64,000 nucleotides of DNA, taken from NCBI GenBank assembly GCA_035222895.1, contig JAVYIG010007520.1, positions 1 through 64,000 of the forward strand. The letters run 5' to 3'. Source of the DNA: Strongylocentrotus droebachiensis. Lineage: Eukaryota > Echinodermata > Echinoidea > Camarodonta > Strongylocentrotidae. Each line of letters opens with the position of its first letter. Position 1 is the stretch's first letter. Position numbers and translations under genes: made by a program. The notes below the pieces were generated by a model. It made no database searches and was not told the origin of the DNA. It saw only the letters and a list, made by a program, of their open reading frames with translations. Shown one piece after another: positions 1 through 9,932 of the stretch.

Positions 1-57
1 AAAGACCTATGCATTAAATTTGGTTACATTACGAAAATGGCCTATTGCTGTGGTAAA

Positions 58-158
58 ACATCCCTTCACTGCTATTATGCAAAAATGTGTAGAACAGGTG
101 AATATGCATGTGACACCTGTTCTACACATTTGTACATAATAGCAGGGAAGGGATGTTC
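58..158. repeat. Foldback hairpin, about 45-bp arms
   Basis: A left arm starting AACATCCCTTCACTGC mirrors the right arm ending GCAGGGAAGGGATGTT, with inner arms around TGTGTAGAACAGGTG and CACCTGTTCTACACA. The central loop is short. It is probably the core of a small inverted-repeat element. No gene is seen around it in 1-700. Confidence 0.75.
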
Positions 159-261
159 CTTTGTCTACCTGAGGAACTGTGTATTTTATGCGCACGCGGC
201 ATATACTAGTACTGTACTAGATTTAGGAAAATCAAGGTTGACACCCTCTCGATCGCCGACT

Positions 262-305
262 GAGACGACGTGACGCATGCGCAGTGCCTTAAAATGACGT
301 CACAC
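262..305. promoter_or_regulatory. Possible promoter-type motif cluster (NRF1-like and CRE)
   Basis: Contains GACGCATGCGCAG (like the NRF1 site) and TGACGTCA (palindromic CRE) within 45 bp. No first exon can be tied to it within the window, so it may be chance or part of a repeat. Confidence 0.25.
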
Positions 306-713
306 GTTGCAGTCAAAGCTTCAAACGTGCAAATCTAAAAGTCCCTATTCTAAGATGCTCAAAGTCCGGTGGGGTCACTCCCCTGCAGAGAGTGACACGA
401 TGACCGTTACCACAAATGCATATAACCCCCTTTTGCGGTCAATTTCAAGGACATTTTGTGAAATTTAACCCCCTTTTTAACGTCAAAACAATGTGTAAAA
501 GATCTGTGGATATTTGGGGTCATTTGTACCATGTGCTATCTGTAAACTCCTAGTGGTAGTACGCTGACTTGGCAAAACATTGACCTAAAGGGGGCGCTAG
601 AGCCATAAGAGGAGATGGGCTGGGTTGATTATTTGCATGTACGGTTATTAGTTTTGACTTGGTATCTAAAAAGTTAAATAGCATTAATTATGTTTCCAAT
701 AGTATGCCGGGAA

Positions 714-861
714 GCGTCATTTTTTTCTTCTGCGGCACAGATTGGGGCTTTTATTTTTTAAAGAGGTCTTTATTTAACCCTAACCCTAACCCTAACCCTA
801 AACTTTCCCATAGGCTCAACACGCACCTAACCCCAATCTGTGCCGCCGAAAAAAATAACGC
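714..861. mobile_element. Small inverted-repeat element (MITE), family M1, with telomere-like repeat
   Basis: Terminal inverted repeats run GCGTCATTTTT...CTGCGGCACAGATTGGGG and its reverse. The element is flanked by a 9-bp direct repeat, TGCCGGGAA, at 705-713 and 862-870. The centre holds four CCCTAA telomere-type units (about 777-800). A 9-bp duplication suggests a Mutator-like origin. Confidence 0.8.
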
Positions 862-1333
862 TGCCGGGAACGGGTAAACAACCCCTGGTCTTGAATCTCC
901 TGCATTAGATTAAAGTGTTCATTTCGATATTAAGCACGTTGGAAATAAATTCCTGCATTAAGGCACAATGTCCCATTTGCAGGCCAAAAGAATGAAAAAG
1001 GTTAATTTCCAACGGCATTTGAAAGATAATACTAATTTAGAACTTCCCTAAAAAAAAAGGGGGCGGGGGGCTTAAAAATGTCTTTAAGTGGGAAAATAAC
1101 GACTATTAGTTGTTGAATCGACTTTCTATAGAGCCAGTAAGTAATAGTCTGATTTTCAGACCATTGTACCGAGTGGTTGTACATTTTATGCTGCGCAAAG
1201 ATTCAATCAGTTTAATTTTGGCCCATTACAAGAAGTGGGTTATTGATGTAGAAAATGCTCATGTACCCTTTACAGCTCATTTTATGTATGTTATTACCAA
1301 AGAAGAAAAGAGCAAGTCAGTCACTCAATAGTG

Positions 1334-2078
1334 TCTGACAGTGAAGTCTAGCAAGTAAACGGGTTCATGCATAATTTGAATATTAAGACACTGCTAACGT
1401 TTAAATTTCACAGATAGGACATACACGACATATTCATAATTCCTACAAAGTTCTACAGAATTTGATGTTGGCTGCAAAAGGGACATAGTATCTTTGAAAT
1501 GTGCAGGTGTTCATTTCCGATAAACACGTTAGACAATAGACTGTTCTTCCGGGGACCTGACATTCTCGCGAAGAGATAGACTCGTCTCATTTTTGTCGGT
1601 GACTAGTCACTCTTATCTATTATGCTTTGTCATTGGTTATAATTAATTAAATGTATAACTCCTCTCTTCATTGGTCGGATGACCTAAGGGTAATTTATAT
1701 ATCCTATCTTGTAATCGGTTGTCTTCGTAAGGGTCCTCCTGGTTGGCTGGTAATACTATGTGATATCTAAGCCTCGTCGGGTGCCAGAGTATTTAAATGC
1801 CACGTGCGGGATTTTGCAGTTGAGTTTATTTGAGTTTTATTTCATTCCGTTATCATGTTTAGGATGTGCTGCTAGTTTTACTGTCTACAGGGCCGCCCAG
1901 CGTCTGAGAGAATCAGCTAGTTTGAAATGTTCTAAAATAATTTATCTTCGTTTGTAACTACTGGAGCTTCGGCTGACTTTTATAAATAATAAAGTGGACT
2001 TCAACTGTATATCCGAGCTTCTTTCGTTTTCATTTTGTTTCTGAACTTGTCGTCACGACCCATTTACGGGCCATTACA
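1334..2078 (+). mobile_element. Possible solo LTR (borders uncertain)
   Basis: The stretch has LTR-like order: two ATTGGT/CCAAT-type boxes (about 1630 and 1670), TATA-like sequences (about 1698 and 1789), an AATAAA signal near 1985 and an end reading CACGACCC...GGGCCATTACA. The sequence just after 2078 recurs at about 46520 without it, which supports a right border. I could not find a convincing left border or target duplication. Confidence 0.35.
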
Positions 2079-2263
2079 TTATCATTGCAGCATGAACTAA
2101 ATCCAGGATTTTGTTTCAGAATCCGAGACCAAGTTACCAAATCCCTTTAAAGGTTCTAACATCGATTGTTAAACACAATGGCCCGAATTCACATTTAATT
2201 CGGGCTTAAGTTTGTTTGAGGGTTAAATATGAAAGAAAAACTATAACGCTCGTTTATTAAATA

Positions 2264-3230
2264 ATGCCACTGATTGCTCCTTTGTTTTGTTTAAATGTTT
2301 TCTCTCTTCCTTTCTCTTTCACTATCTTTCACTCTAACCCCTCTCCGGCCTCCCTCGCTCTCTCATTCACCACCATTCCGTTTGTTTCTGTCCGGTATGT
2401 GGCTCCCTCTCTCTTTCTAATTCATGTCCCATTCCTCCATATTTTTGTCCCGGGAGCGTTATTTTTGTCTGCGGCACAGATTGGGGTTAGGTGCGTGTTG
2501 AGCCTTCGGGAAAGTTAGGCCAGGGTTAAATCAAGACCTCTTTTTAAAAAAAAAGCCCCAATCTGTGCCGCAGAAAAAAATGACGCGTCCCGGGATATCT
2601 CCCTTTTTTTTGCTCCTCTCACTGAATCCCTTTACTCCCCTTTCCTCTCAGTCTCTCTACAATCATTAATGTTTCTTATCTCTTTTTATCACCCTCTTAC
2701 CGTTTTTCCTGCTCGTTCTCTCTCAAACCCCACCTCAACCTCCTTCCCAATTATCACTCATTGCAGGTATCTCTCTCTCTATTTGCCCCCTCCCCCCCCC
2801 CCACCCCCTTTCCCCTCATCACCCAAATTCTTCGTATCTCTCTTCATCAACATTACTCTCTCTCTCTCTCTCATCCCACCCCATCTCCTTTGTGCTCCCC
2901 TTCTCACTATTTCTCTATCTTCTCACTCAGTCTCCCTCCAAAGTCATCTAGCTATCACCTATTCCTATGCTGTCACTGGCTATTATTTTCGGTTTAATTC
3001 CCCTTTTCTTGATATTTCTCTCACTCATCTTTTTAAATTCTCGTATGTTTTTCTTAGCATCTCCATTTTCTGCTCCTTTATATTTATGTTTTTCTTGCTC
3101 ACTGCCTTTTGAAACTCAAATCTCTCCCTCCCTCCCTACCCCCCCCCCCTCTCTCTCTCTCTCACTAGCCCACTTCCCCTTCTCTCTCTCTCTCTCTCTC
3201 TCTCTCATCGTCTTCCCATGTCTCTTCTAG
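2264..3230 (+). repeat. Pyrimidine-rich (CT)n block 1
   Basis: Almost pure C/T on this strand with many CTCTCT runs. ORFs here encode only Ser/Leu/Pro/Phe low-complexity sequence and are not genes. It is followed at 3230-3600 by unique sequence that recurs at 5535-5900. Confidence 0.85.
2456..2586. mobile_element. Small inverted-repeat element, second copy of family M1
   Basis: Same terminal repeats as 714-861, in the opposite internal orientation, flanked by the 9-bp repeat GTCCCGGGA (2447-2455 and 2587-2595). The related tract at about 4918-4935 (TTTTTGTCCCGGTATATC) is an empty site, which confirms insertion. Confidence 0.82.
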
Positions 3231-3634
3231 ATTTCACATCAGACGAAGAGATCAGAGATACAGAAGGTATATTTAAATTTTCCTTGTTTATCATGACTTC
3301 TTATGACATACGTATAAGTACGAGTATATTATTTATTGTTCATATCAGGAAATTTGATTTTCACTGGTTGATACAAGTAATACAATATAAGCATACACAT
3401 AATGAGGCAAAATACATACATAACACACACAGTACTTGAGTTTTATCATCATACTTACAATCAATTCCATCAGAAAGGTTATCAACAAAATCAGCTTGTC
3501 AGTATGATTTTCATTATTGTTATTATTTACAGTACTTACTTACTCAATACTCACTACATGTTATTACTAATTATGCAATATCATTTATCAAAATATTACA
3601 TTCAGTTGCATCGACAAAGTGTGGATAGGTCATA

Positions 3635-3817
3635 TTGGCCCGAATTCACAAAGCAAGGTTTGAGCTCAGACCAAGGTTTGAGCTCAAACCTCCTTTTGTT
3701 TCGCCAAACCTCCTTTTGTTCTTTACAAACCAGGTTTGTAAAAAACGCGTAAAACGCGTCGTATGACGCACATAAACCTCGGTTTGTCGACAAACCTCCT
3801 TTGTGAATTCGGGCCAA
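3635..3817. mobile_element. Inverted-repeat MITE (GGCCCGAATTCACAAAG termini)
   Basis: Left end TTGGCCCGAATTCACAAAG mirrors the right end CTTTGTGAATTCGGGCCAA. The tandem paralogue at about 5920-5935 lacks it (CATATTGTGTTATAGAC), giving an empty site. A short relic of the same terminus lies at 2180-2206. Confidence 0.75.
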
Positions 3818-3940
3818 TGTGTTTGGACAATCCAATACTGTTGTGGCTTAGTTGATTATTGATAATTAAGAGACATGTATGGAATCTATGTATTGGCAAT
3901 GTAATTGTTGATTTATTTTTAAAAGTGCCCACTACCTCCC

Positions 3941-3958
3941 CCCCCCCCCCCCCCCCCC
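3941..3958 (+). repeat. Poly-C run
   Basis: A C homopolymer of about 18, at the end of the duplicated block. Confidence 0.85.
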
Positions 3959-4086
3959 GCTTATTCGCCGGCTGGCTGATTCACTGCTAAACATTTTCTC
4001 ACAAATTGGGCCCCCTATTTACCCCCTCCTTGACGCCGGCTGGATCCGCCCTTGGTGCACACAGGTATATTCCTGATCTGATAAAG

Positions 4087-4258
4087 ACCAGTTATGATCA
4101 TGCGATTGCATTGTGAAAGAAACGTTGTGGAATCGATCAGAAAAGGTTGATCATCTAGCATATAAGTATTGGTGTGTACTGCAAGGTTCTGGAATCATCA
4201 AAATGATAATAAATTTGGCCCAGTCTTGGTAAAGTTACAAGCACTGTACACATGCAGA
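4087..4258 (+). repeat. Dispersed repeat R1
   Basis: Starts GACCAGTTATGATCATGCGA and runs through AAGTATTGGTGTG to GCACTGTACACA. Copies lie at 52047-52225 (plus) and about 19270-20170, 31588-31980 and 60280-61175 (minus, longer). No coding capacity is seen. Confidence 0.75.
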
Positions 4259-4413
4259 AAGCATATAGCTCCCTTTAGTCTCATCTGACAACGCCCCCTA
4301 TCGTCAGATTCCAGCAGCCTATAAACATGTTAGCCTATGGACTTTTACCCCCCCCCCCCAAAAAAAAAAAAAAAAAAAAAATCGTTAAAAATTCATTTTT
4401 TGTTTAAACGTTA

Positions 4414-5530
4414 ATGTTTTCTCTCTTCCTTTCTCTTTTACTATCTTTCACTCTAACCCCTCTCCCGCCCCTCCCCTCTCTCTATCTCTTCCTATCTATC
4501 TTCTCGGTCTGCAATCATCTCTCTTATCCTCCTCTCTCCCTCATTCACCACTATTCCGATTATTTCTGTCCCGGTATGTATCTCCCTCATTTCTGCCCCC
4601 TTTCCCCTCACTCTCCCTAATTTCTCTCCGTCTCTCTCTCTCTATATACATCTCTTTCTCCATTTCGCTGTTTTCTTAGTCTCTCAGCATACCTTCCGAG
4701 TATAAATAAATATACCTCTATATAATAAATTATCACCCCTTTCTTCTTTCATCCATTTCTTTTTTATCCGTCACCTCTTTCTCTCTATCTTCCAATTTCC
4801 ATTCATTTCTCCTGGTGTCTGTCACCATTTTGTTCTCTCTCACTCTCTCTTCCTTTCCATCTTTCCATTCTCTCTCTCTCTCTCTCTCACCAGCTCATGT
4901 CCCATTCCTCCATATTTTTGTCCCGGTATATCTCCCTTCTTTCTGCTCCTCTCACTGAATTCCTTTACTCCCATTTCCTCTCAGTCTCTCTACAATCATT
5001 AATCTCTTTTTATCACCCTCTTACCGTTTCTCCTGCTCATTCTGTCTCAACCCCCCCCCCCCCCAACTATCCATCCCAATTATCACTCATTGCTTCATGC
5101 AGGTATCTCTCTCTGTTTTCCCCCCACCCCACCCCCTCTTTCTTCATCACCCAAATTCGCCGTATCTCTTTTCCTCTCTATCTCATCCCGCCCCATCTCC
5201 TTTGTGCTCCCCTTCTCGCAATTTCTCTATCTTCTCACCCAGTCTCCCTCCAAAGTCATCTAGCTATCATCTATTCTTATTATTGGCCATTTTTCGGATT
5301 AATTCCCCTTTTCTTGATTTTTCTCTCACTCATCTTTTTAAATTCTCGTTTTTCTTAGCATCTCCCTTTTCTGCTCCTTCATATTTATGTTTTTCTTGCT
5401 CACTCCCTTTTGAAACTCAAACTCTCTCCCTCCCTCCCTACCCCCTCTCTCTCTCTCTCTCTCTCTCCCTCACTAGCCCACTCCCCTTCTCTCTCTCTCT
5501 CTCCCTCTCTCATCGTCTTCCCATGTCTCT
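4414..5530 (+). repeat. Pyrimidine-rich block 2 (tandem copy of block 1)
   Basis: From about 4890 it matches 2420-3230 closely (same TCATGTCCCATTCCTCC, TCACCCTCTTACCG and GTCTCCCTCCAAAGTC landmarks), offset by about 2.3 kb. It then continues into 5535-5960, matching 3230-3900. Open frames are low complexity only. Confidence 0.85.
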
Positions 5531-6012
5531 TCTAGATTTCACATCAGACGAAGAGACCATAGATACAGTAGATATATTTAAATTTTCCTTGTTTATCATG
5601 ACTTCTTATGACATACGTATAAGTACGAGTATATTATTTATTGTTCATTCACTGGTTGATACAAGTAATACAATATAAACTACACATAATGAGGCAAAAT
5701 ACATACATAACACACAAAGTACTAGGGTTATATCATCATACTTTATACAATCAATTCCATCAGAAAGATTATCAACATAATCAGCCTGTCAGTAAGACTT
5801 TCATTATTTATATTATTTACAGTAGTCACTTATCTACTTACTCACTAGATGTTATTATTAATTATGCAATATTATTTATCAAAATATTACATTCAGTGGC
5901 ATCGATAAAGTGTGGCTACATCATATTGTGTTATAGACAATCCAGTACATTTGTGGCTTACTTGATTATTTAGATACATGTATGAAATCTATGTATTGGC
6001 AATGTAAGTACA

Positions 6013-6200
6013 CAAGTAGGAATTTTAGCAAAGATACAGGGGAGAGAAGAGAAAGAGAGATATAGAAAGAAAGAGAGAGAGAGAAAGTGAGGGGATAGAG
6101 AGCGAGAGAAAGAGGAGAAAGGTAGAGAGAGAGAGAGAGAGAAAGAAGAAAGAAAGAGAGAGAGAGAGAGATAGGAGAAAGATAAAGAGATGACAAATCT
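6013..6200 (+). repeat. Purine-rich (GA)n tract
   Basis: Runs of GAGAGA and AGAAAGA. The minus-strand ORFs through it are Ser/Leu low complexity and not genes. From here to about 7480 I see only AT-rich unique sequence and a short trinucleotide patch near 7125. Confidence 0.85.
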
Positions 6201-7479
6201 GTACACTGTTGTACATTTACAAGGTAATTTCGTGATGGTGAAACTCTTCTAGCTTTGGAGTTAAACAGATGGATAGAGTCAGGGACAAAGGATTTTCAGA
6301 AACATGCATGTTGAGTTCATGGTGCACACAGGTGTATTCCTGATCTGATGAAGTTCCCACTCAGTGGATGCGAGGGATCCTGCATTATCTGTTTCACATT
6401 AGAAAGGACATTATTCTGGTCCAGATCTTCGATTGATGGTAATTTTGATTGCTATGATGCGTTTTACTACCTTTCTTCGACGTTCTAACAGATTCATTGT
6501 AGCATTATAGTAGCAGTTTAGGTTGAAGGGTAATACACTTTGTATCATGGACTTAAAGAACAATGCTATCAAAATAACACACATCAATTATGAAGTATAA
6601 CATATTGGTTACATGCATTAGATTTACTATCAACCATTTCGACATTTTCATGAAAATACTTGAAGCCTTCATCATCAATTTTTCTGAGAATGTAGGAAAA
6701 CATGGGCTAGAATTTATAGCCCAAAATAAACATCAATGTATATCTAATTAAATGACAGAGGAATTCATCATATAATTATATCTTCATTAAGTATAAATCA
6801 CATTTGCATAGATTACCAATACATACAAACAAATATATACATATATGTATAGTTTGCATGCATTCCTCGGCATTCAATACATGGTATAACAAAATATATG
6901 AACTAAAAAATTCAGAATTTCACGAGTGATGTTGTATTTCACTGAGGCCATAGGCTGAGGTTTAATATAATGGCACGAGGGGAATTCTGAATTTGGAGGT
7001 GAATAGTTACATGTTACACTTAATAATGGAACGCATGCAGTATTTGTTATATAAAATTGTGGGTATTTGCGAACCTTTGGAGACATGCCCTCGTGATTAC
7101 TTTCAGGTTGCCTTTGCGTCAGATGATAATAATAATAGTAACCTAGGCTTCTATACCGCATTTCATTTTCAGAGAAAATATCAATGCGCTTTACAACAGT
7201 AAAACAACAAAATTACAGATAACTAATAATTCATGAACTAAAGAAATATCAAAATAAGAACAAGATTAATCATAATCTATCATTATCAACATCAATTACA
7301 GAGAAATGAAAGCAAATTATGACAAAGTACAGTAATGTAGTTTAAATTATGATGAAATACAATCATGCAGTTTAAATTTCATCAGAAAGCATTTTTTAAC
7401 AAGTAAGATGATGCGAACAGTTGAGACAATGCAAACAATGGGTAGGCTACACGTAAAGAAAAATAAGAGATGTGCAGTC

Positions 7480-9289
7480 TAATTCACTTTTGCACGCGTT
7501 TTATCATGCAAAATAAGGTTATATTGCGAGGACGTGCAAATATCACAATATGTTGAGACCATTTTAGCTAATATGATACTCAAAAATTCACCAATCACTA
7601 AACTACAGCTAGCACATTTTTCTGTCTCCTTTGTACATCAAAATGTTGAAATATCTAATGCACTGCAACCTCTATTTCAGAAATTCATGATCATCCGATA
7701 TACATAGAAAGACCTATTTAATACACCCTTTTGCATGACATAATTCAGAATAAACTCACAGATCTGAGCGATTTGCATTGTCAATTATGAAAATCAGAGT
7801 GGATTATACAAATGAAATCACTTAATCAGAAGAGGATGGTGATCAAAATGCAAGGTAACGGAATGCTCATAAGTGTAGTGTCTACGTCTGTAGCTTATAA
7901 GCCAATCAGAAATGCAAACTTATTAAAATATTAAAACTTATTTACAAGTATGGCAAACATTTACAAGTTCAGAATATACATGTATGATACCATTGCATAA
8001 TCATAATCATAATGATGTGATGAAAAGCCTGGAATATGTATCATCAAAATTATTGAAATCCAGTACATAATACAAAGAGAGTTAACATGTATTGTACAAC
8101 TATAGTAGCATATTTACATGTACACTGGAGTGATGTAAAGAAATTCCTGGAAAATATTTCCTCAAATGGATTTATTATGTAGTACTGGTGAATGTAATTA
8201 CAACATGTAAAAACAATAACCCATTTCAAATTAAATATTGCACTGTTAACTCAGGCATGTTAGATTGATAAAAGAGACATGTATCTTAAAATCATAGTAA
8301 CATATTTACATATACCTTACACTAGAATGATGTAAAGAAAATCCTGGGAAATATTTCCTCAATTGGATTTCAAAATCTAGAACTGGATGTAGTTACAAAT
8401 TTACAAAAAAATATACATGTCTAACAAAATGTAACACTGATAACTCTTGCCTTGATTCATACACCCTTACCAGACAAAGCTAGTTCTCAACTATCATATT
8501 GAGTATCAAGTTCGTTGACAAGATAACAAAAGCAACATGGCTCGAACATCTGGGTCATTTCTGATAACAAATTTACAAGTTAATTTAGATTGTACTTAAT
8601 TGTATTTGTATTGAACATGTGCAATGACATTAAAATATACAGTGATAAATTGACAAGATAATTTGAAATATTATATACTTAACCTCATAACTCACTTTGT
8701 GAAAGTGTAGTGATATTTCATACATTGCATGCAAATCACCTACCGGTAAAACAAAATGGTAAAAGTCTACAATACACATAATTATACTTATTACATGCAT
8801 GCACTACATGAACTGACTAATCCACTAACATCCTTGACAAGGCATTAATCCACATTTGCCACTCTCCATCCAGATTTAAATGGGCACCCCATATTCCAAA
8901 GCGTTACATATTTGGCCACCGCCTAGGTCCAGGGTAATAATGTTTGAGCGCCAGGAGTGTCATGGCATGAGGGCGTGTGTACTACATCAGAAGCCACTGT
9001 TATTATCATTATAACTACTATAGTCACCGGTTTTTTCACCTTCTATACACAGGCATAATGCATGATCATAGGAGTAAAAATTGACCCCCTATTTAGAGGC
9101 AAGACCCCCCGAACTTGGAAGTTTTTACTCAGGGATCATGAATGCAGACTGTAAAAAGTTAGATTTAAACCTCGTTTCCCCCAAAAAAGTAAGTGTGGAG
9201 CCATGTACATACATACAAAAAGTCAAGATGTAGTGTTACCAGTGGGACATTGTCTTACTCTACCAATACTATAGCAACTAGACTTCATA
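7480..9289. other. Downstream flank of NLR-A, paralogous to 49.7-53.6 kb
   Basis: Non-coding, AT-rich. Landmarks such as GCATGACATAATT, ATGAAAATCAGAGTGGATTA, GCTTATAAGCCAATCAG and CACATTTGCCA recur in the same order downstream of NLR-B. It may include the 3' UTR, but no clear polyadenylation signal could be tied to the stop at 9290. Confidence 0.7.
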
Positions 9290-9932
9290 CTATGGTTGCT
9301 TCTCTGGAACTCCAGGATCATCCTGTGGAACTCTTGACTGAGTACAAGGAATTTGCCTCTTGCAAGGTCCGCTCTGACTGCTGCTACCTTGTCTGTGAGT
9401 CTGAGAGACTTGAAATACAGTATCTGATGTATTGCCAACATGCTGTTGAGGGTGGTCTGATGGTGGTGATGTCTTTTTAGGAGAGTGTACATCAGCCATG
9501 GGTTGCTGTTGACGGTGGTCTGATGGTGTTAATGGCCCACTTGGAGAGTGTACATCAGCCATGGGTTGCTGTTGAGGGTGGTCTGATGGTGGGAATGGCC
9601 CGCTTGGAGAGTATACAGCATCCATAGCACCCATGTGTTGCTGTTGAGGGTGGTCTGATGGTGATAATGGCCCACTTGGAGAGTGTACATCAGCCATGGG
9701 TTGCTGTTGAGGGTGGTCTGATGGTGTTAATGGCCCACTTGGAGAGTGTACATCAGCCATGGGTTGCTGTTGACGGTGGTCTGATGGTGATAATGGCCCA
9801 CTTGGAGAGTGTACATCAGCCATGGGTTGCTGTTGAGGGTGGTCTGATGGTGTTAATGGCCCACTTGGAGAGTGTACATCAGCTATGGGTTGCTGTTGAG
9901 GGTGGTCTGATGAAAATAATTGTCTACTATAA
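9290..9932 (-). CDS. NLR-A terminal exon: 21-residue Pro/Gln-rich repeats
   Basis: Acceptor CCTTACAG leaves one base to complete the codon begun by AG of the previous exon, which selects the frame with 213 residues and stop at 9290. Seven repeats of about 21 residues (SDHPQQQPMADVHSPSGPL plus T/S-P) are followed by a partial repeat and a unique Ser/Gln/Pro tail ending VPEKQP. One repeat has three extra residues. The 63-bp DNA unit leaves other frames open too, so splice phase is the main evidence. The tail is probably disordered; its function is unknown. It pairs with gene B exon 53652-54123. Confidence 0.65.

Noticed and set aside
777..800. Telomere end or chromosome terminus
   Set aside because: Only four CCCTAA units inside a small inverted-repeat element with target duplications.
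2669..3112. Plus-strand ORFs of 78-147 codons in the pyrimidine tract
   Set aside because: They are translations of (CT)n sequence (Ser/Leu/Pro/Phe only) with no family features; the same holds at 4897-5678 and 48563-49599.
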